A DNA stretch of 60,919 nt from Bacteroidales bacterium (GTDB lineage Bacteria > Bacteroidota > Bacteroidia > Bacteroidales > UBA10428), in the NCBI GenBank assembly GCA_016926205.1, contig JAFGPB010000087.1, forward strand, positions 1 through 60,919, given 5' to 3'. The notes beneath the pieces are model-generated. The model did no database searches. It saw nothing but the letters and a program-made list of their open reading frames with translations, and was not told the DNA's origin. The position numbers and the translations under genes were made by a program. Positions 59,152 through 60,919 of this stretch are shown in pieces (the first letter of the stretch is position 1; the number at the start of each line of letters is the position of its first letter).

Positions 59152-59738
59152 GTGTCAGTCCTGCTTAATTTTTCTACCCGGTCATCCTTTATCCTGTAGT
59201 TTTCACCACTTTCCGGACAAACGGCAAGGCCGTTCCCGTCAAAATTCAGCCTGTGACCGTATTCACTCATCCATCCAGCATGCCGCGCCGGATTGCCAAG
59301 TACCAGTTCATAAGGTTTCACATCCCGGGTAACTACGGCACCCGCCCCGATAAATGCATATTTTCCGATCGTGATCCCGCAGATGATGGTTGCATTGGCC
59401 CCGATCGTGGAGCCTTTTTCCACCAGGGTTTTCATATACTGGTCCTTGCGCTCCACCGCACTTCTCGGATTGATGACGTTGGTGAACACCATTGAAGGAC
59501 CGAGAAAGACATCATCTTCACAAATTACGCCCGTATAAATGGAAACATTGTTCTGTACCTTCACACGATCACCCAGCCTGACCTGAGGTGAAACGACAAC
59601 ATTCTGGCCAAGGTTGCAGTTTCTGCCAATCATGCAACCCGACATAACATGCGTGAAATGCCATATTCTGGTTCCTTCGCCAATTACACAACCGTCATCA
59701 ACAACAGCCGTTTCGTGCGCGAAATACTTATTTTCCAT
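59148..59738 (-). CDS. Left-handed beta-helix N-acetyltransferase (WbpD/WlbB-like)
   Basis: 196 aa; VIGEGTRIWHFTHVMSGCMIGRNCNLGQNVVVSPQVRLGDRVKVQNNVSIYTGVICEDDVFLGPSMVFTNVINPRSAVERKDQY. Confidence 0.9.
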   Translation of the reverse strand: MENKYFAHETAVVDDGCVIGEGTRIWHFTHVMSGCMIGRNCNLGQNVVVSPQVRLGDRVKVQNNVSIYTGVICEDDVFLGPSMVFTNVINPRSAVERKDQYMKTLVEKGSTIGANATIICGITIGKYAFIGAGAVVTRDVKPYELVLGNPARHAGWMSEYGHRLNFDGNGLAVCPESGENYRIKDDRVEKLSRTDT

Positions 59739-60867
59739 GGTTGCTCTTTAAAAATTCCGTGATGTTGCCTGTTATATATTCAAGCTGTTCTTCATCCATT
59801 TCAGTATGCATGGGCAATGAAACCACAGTGTCACAAAGCATTTCCGCAACGGGGAAATCTCCCTTCCGGTAACCAAGATACTGATAGGCTTTCTGAAGAT
59901 GCAGGGGAACAGGATAATAGATCATGGTCGGTATTCCCTTTGTTTTCATGTAGTCCCTGAATTGTTCGCGGTGGATCCCCTCCAGTCTGATCGTATACTG
60001 GTGAAAGACATGTGTGCTGTAACCGGTCCGCACCGGCAAACGAATGCCCGGAAGATCAGCCAGCATGTCATCATAATATACAGCCACCCTTTGCCTGAGT
60101 CCGGCATATTCATCCAGGTGTCTGAGCTTGATCCGCAATATCGCAGCCTGAATGCTGTCAAGCCTCGAATTCACTCCGATCAGATCCTGGTAATATTTTA
60201 CACGACTGCCATGTGTTGTGATGGCAGCAAGGTCCTGTGCAAGATTGTCGTCATCCGTAAAAATAGCCCCTCCGTCACCAAAACAACCCAGGTTTTTCGA
60301 CGGGAAAAATGATGTGCATCCTACATGACCGATCGTCCCTGCTTTTCTGGCAGGATGGATGCCATGGTAATCAGCGCCGATGGCCTGAGCTGCATCTTCA
60401 ATCACCCACAATTCATGTTGCTTTGCCAGATTCATGATTCCTTCCATATCAGCACATTGACCAAACAGATGTACAGGTATGACGGCTTTCGTTTTCGAAG
60501 TAACCGCACTTTCCAACGATCTGAGATCCATATTGAAAGTGTCAGGATCAACATCTGCAAAGACGGGTTTCATGCCGAGCAGGGCGATCACCTCAACGGT
60601 CGCGCCAAAGGTAAAAGCAGGTGTGATCACTTCATCCCCGGGCTTCAGATCCAGTGCCATCAGACTGATCTGCAAGGCATCCGTTCCATTGCCGCATGAT
60701 ATTGCATTTTTGACATTCATGTATCGTGCCAGTTCCTTCTCAAAAGCTTTTACCTCAGGTCCCTTTATAAATGCAGAGCTCTCAATTACCTGCTGGATCG
60801 CCCGGTCAATTTCCGTTTGCAGCTTTTGATACTGACCATAGAGGTCAACCATTGCGATTCTGTTCAT
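59728..60867 (-). CDS. DegT/DnrJ/EryC1/StrS-family PLP aminotransferase (WbpE-like)
   Basis: 379 aa; NAISCGNGTDALQISLMALDLKPGDEVITPAFTFGATVEVIALLGMKPVFADVDPDTFNMD; SFFPSKNLGCFGDGGAIFT. Confidence 0.94.
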   Translation of the reverse strand: MNRIAMVDLYGQYQKLQTEIDRAIQQVIESSAFIKGPEVKAFEKELARYMNVKNAISCGNGTDALQISLMALDLKPGDEVITPAFTFGATVEVIALLGMKPVFADVDPDTFNMDLRSLESAVTSKTKAVIPVHLFGQCADMEGIMNLAKQHELWVIEDAAQAIGADYHGIHPARKAGTIGHVGCTSFFPSKNLGCFGDGGAIFTDDDNLAQDLAAITTHGSRVKYYQDLIGVNSRLDSIQAAILRIKLRHLDEYAGLRQRVAVYYDDMLADLPGIRLPVRTGYSTHVFHQYTIRLEGIHREQFRDYMKTKGIPTMIYYPVPLHLQKAYQYLGYRKGDFPVAEMLCDTVVSLPMHTEMDEEQLEYITGNITEFLKSNHGK

Positions 60868-60919
60868 AGGGGTTTCTCTTGTTAGAACCTCACGAAGATA
60901 ATCAATTGTTAAAAATTTA

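Overview
Chromosomal segment from a Bacteroidetes (Bacteroidota) genome. It is mostly core genes, with two loci for the type IX secretion / gliding machinery: a left-edge partial sprA, and porP-gldK-gldL-gldM-gldN at 38.8-44.7 kb. Other blocks are ruvA-pdxA; a PhoR/PhoB-like two-component system divergent from a long Pit phosphate transporter; rimP-nusA-infB; HD hydrolase-lpxD-lpxC/fabZ-lpxA; a sufBCDSE plus DUF59 operon; ung; mlaE/mlaF-like ABC genes; a mannose-1-phosphate guanylyltransferase; topA, PBP1A, radA, rfaE2, panD and panC; a truncated GT5-like protein; glmS; and a nucleotide-sugar cluster (rfbB, galE, acyltransferase, DegT aminotransferase). I found no rRNA, tRNA, CRISPR array, transposon or phage. 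The most interesting signals are non-coding. (1) A dyad-symmetric pair of 11-bp-period TTACA arrays (4 units on + and 4 on -) lies between the response regulator and the phosphate transporter and looks like a Pho-box operator. (2) A 21-bp perfect palindrome of Fur/PerR 7-1-7 type overlaps a TAnnTTTG promoter upstream of sufB. (3) A 34-bp tandem triplication of the infB stop-codon region lies between convergent genes. (4) Several other short tandem duplications sit at gene boundaries. Assignments come from reading the supplied translations and the nucleotide sequence; no database search was run.
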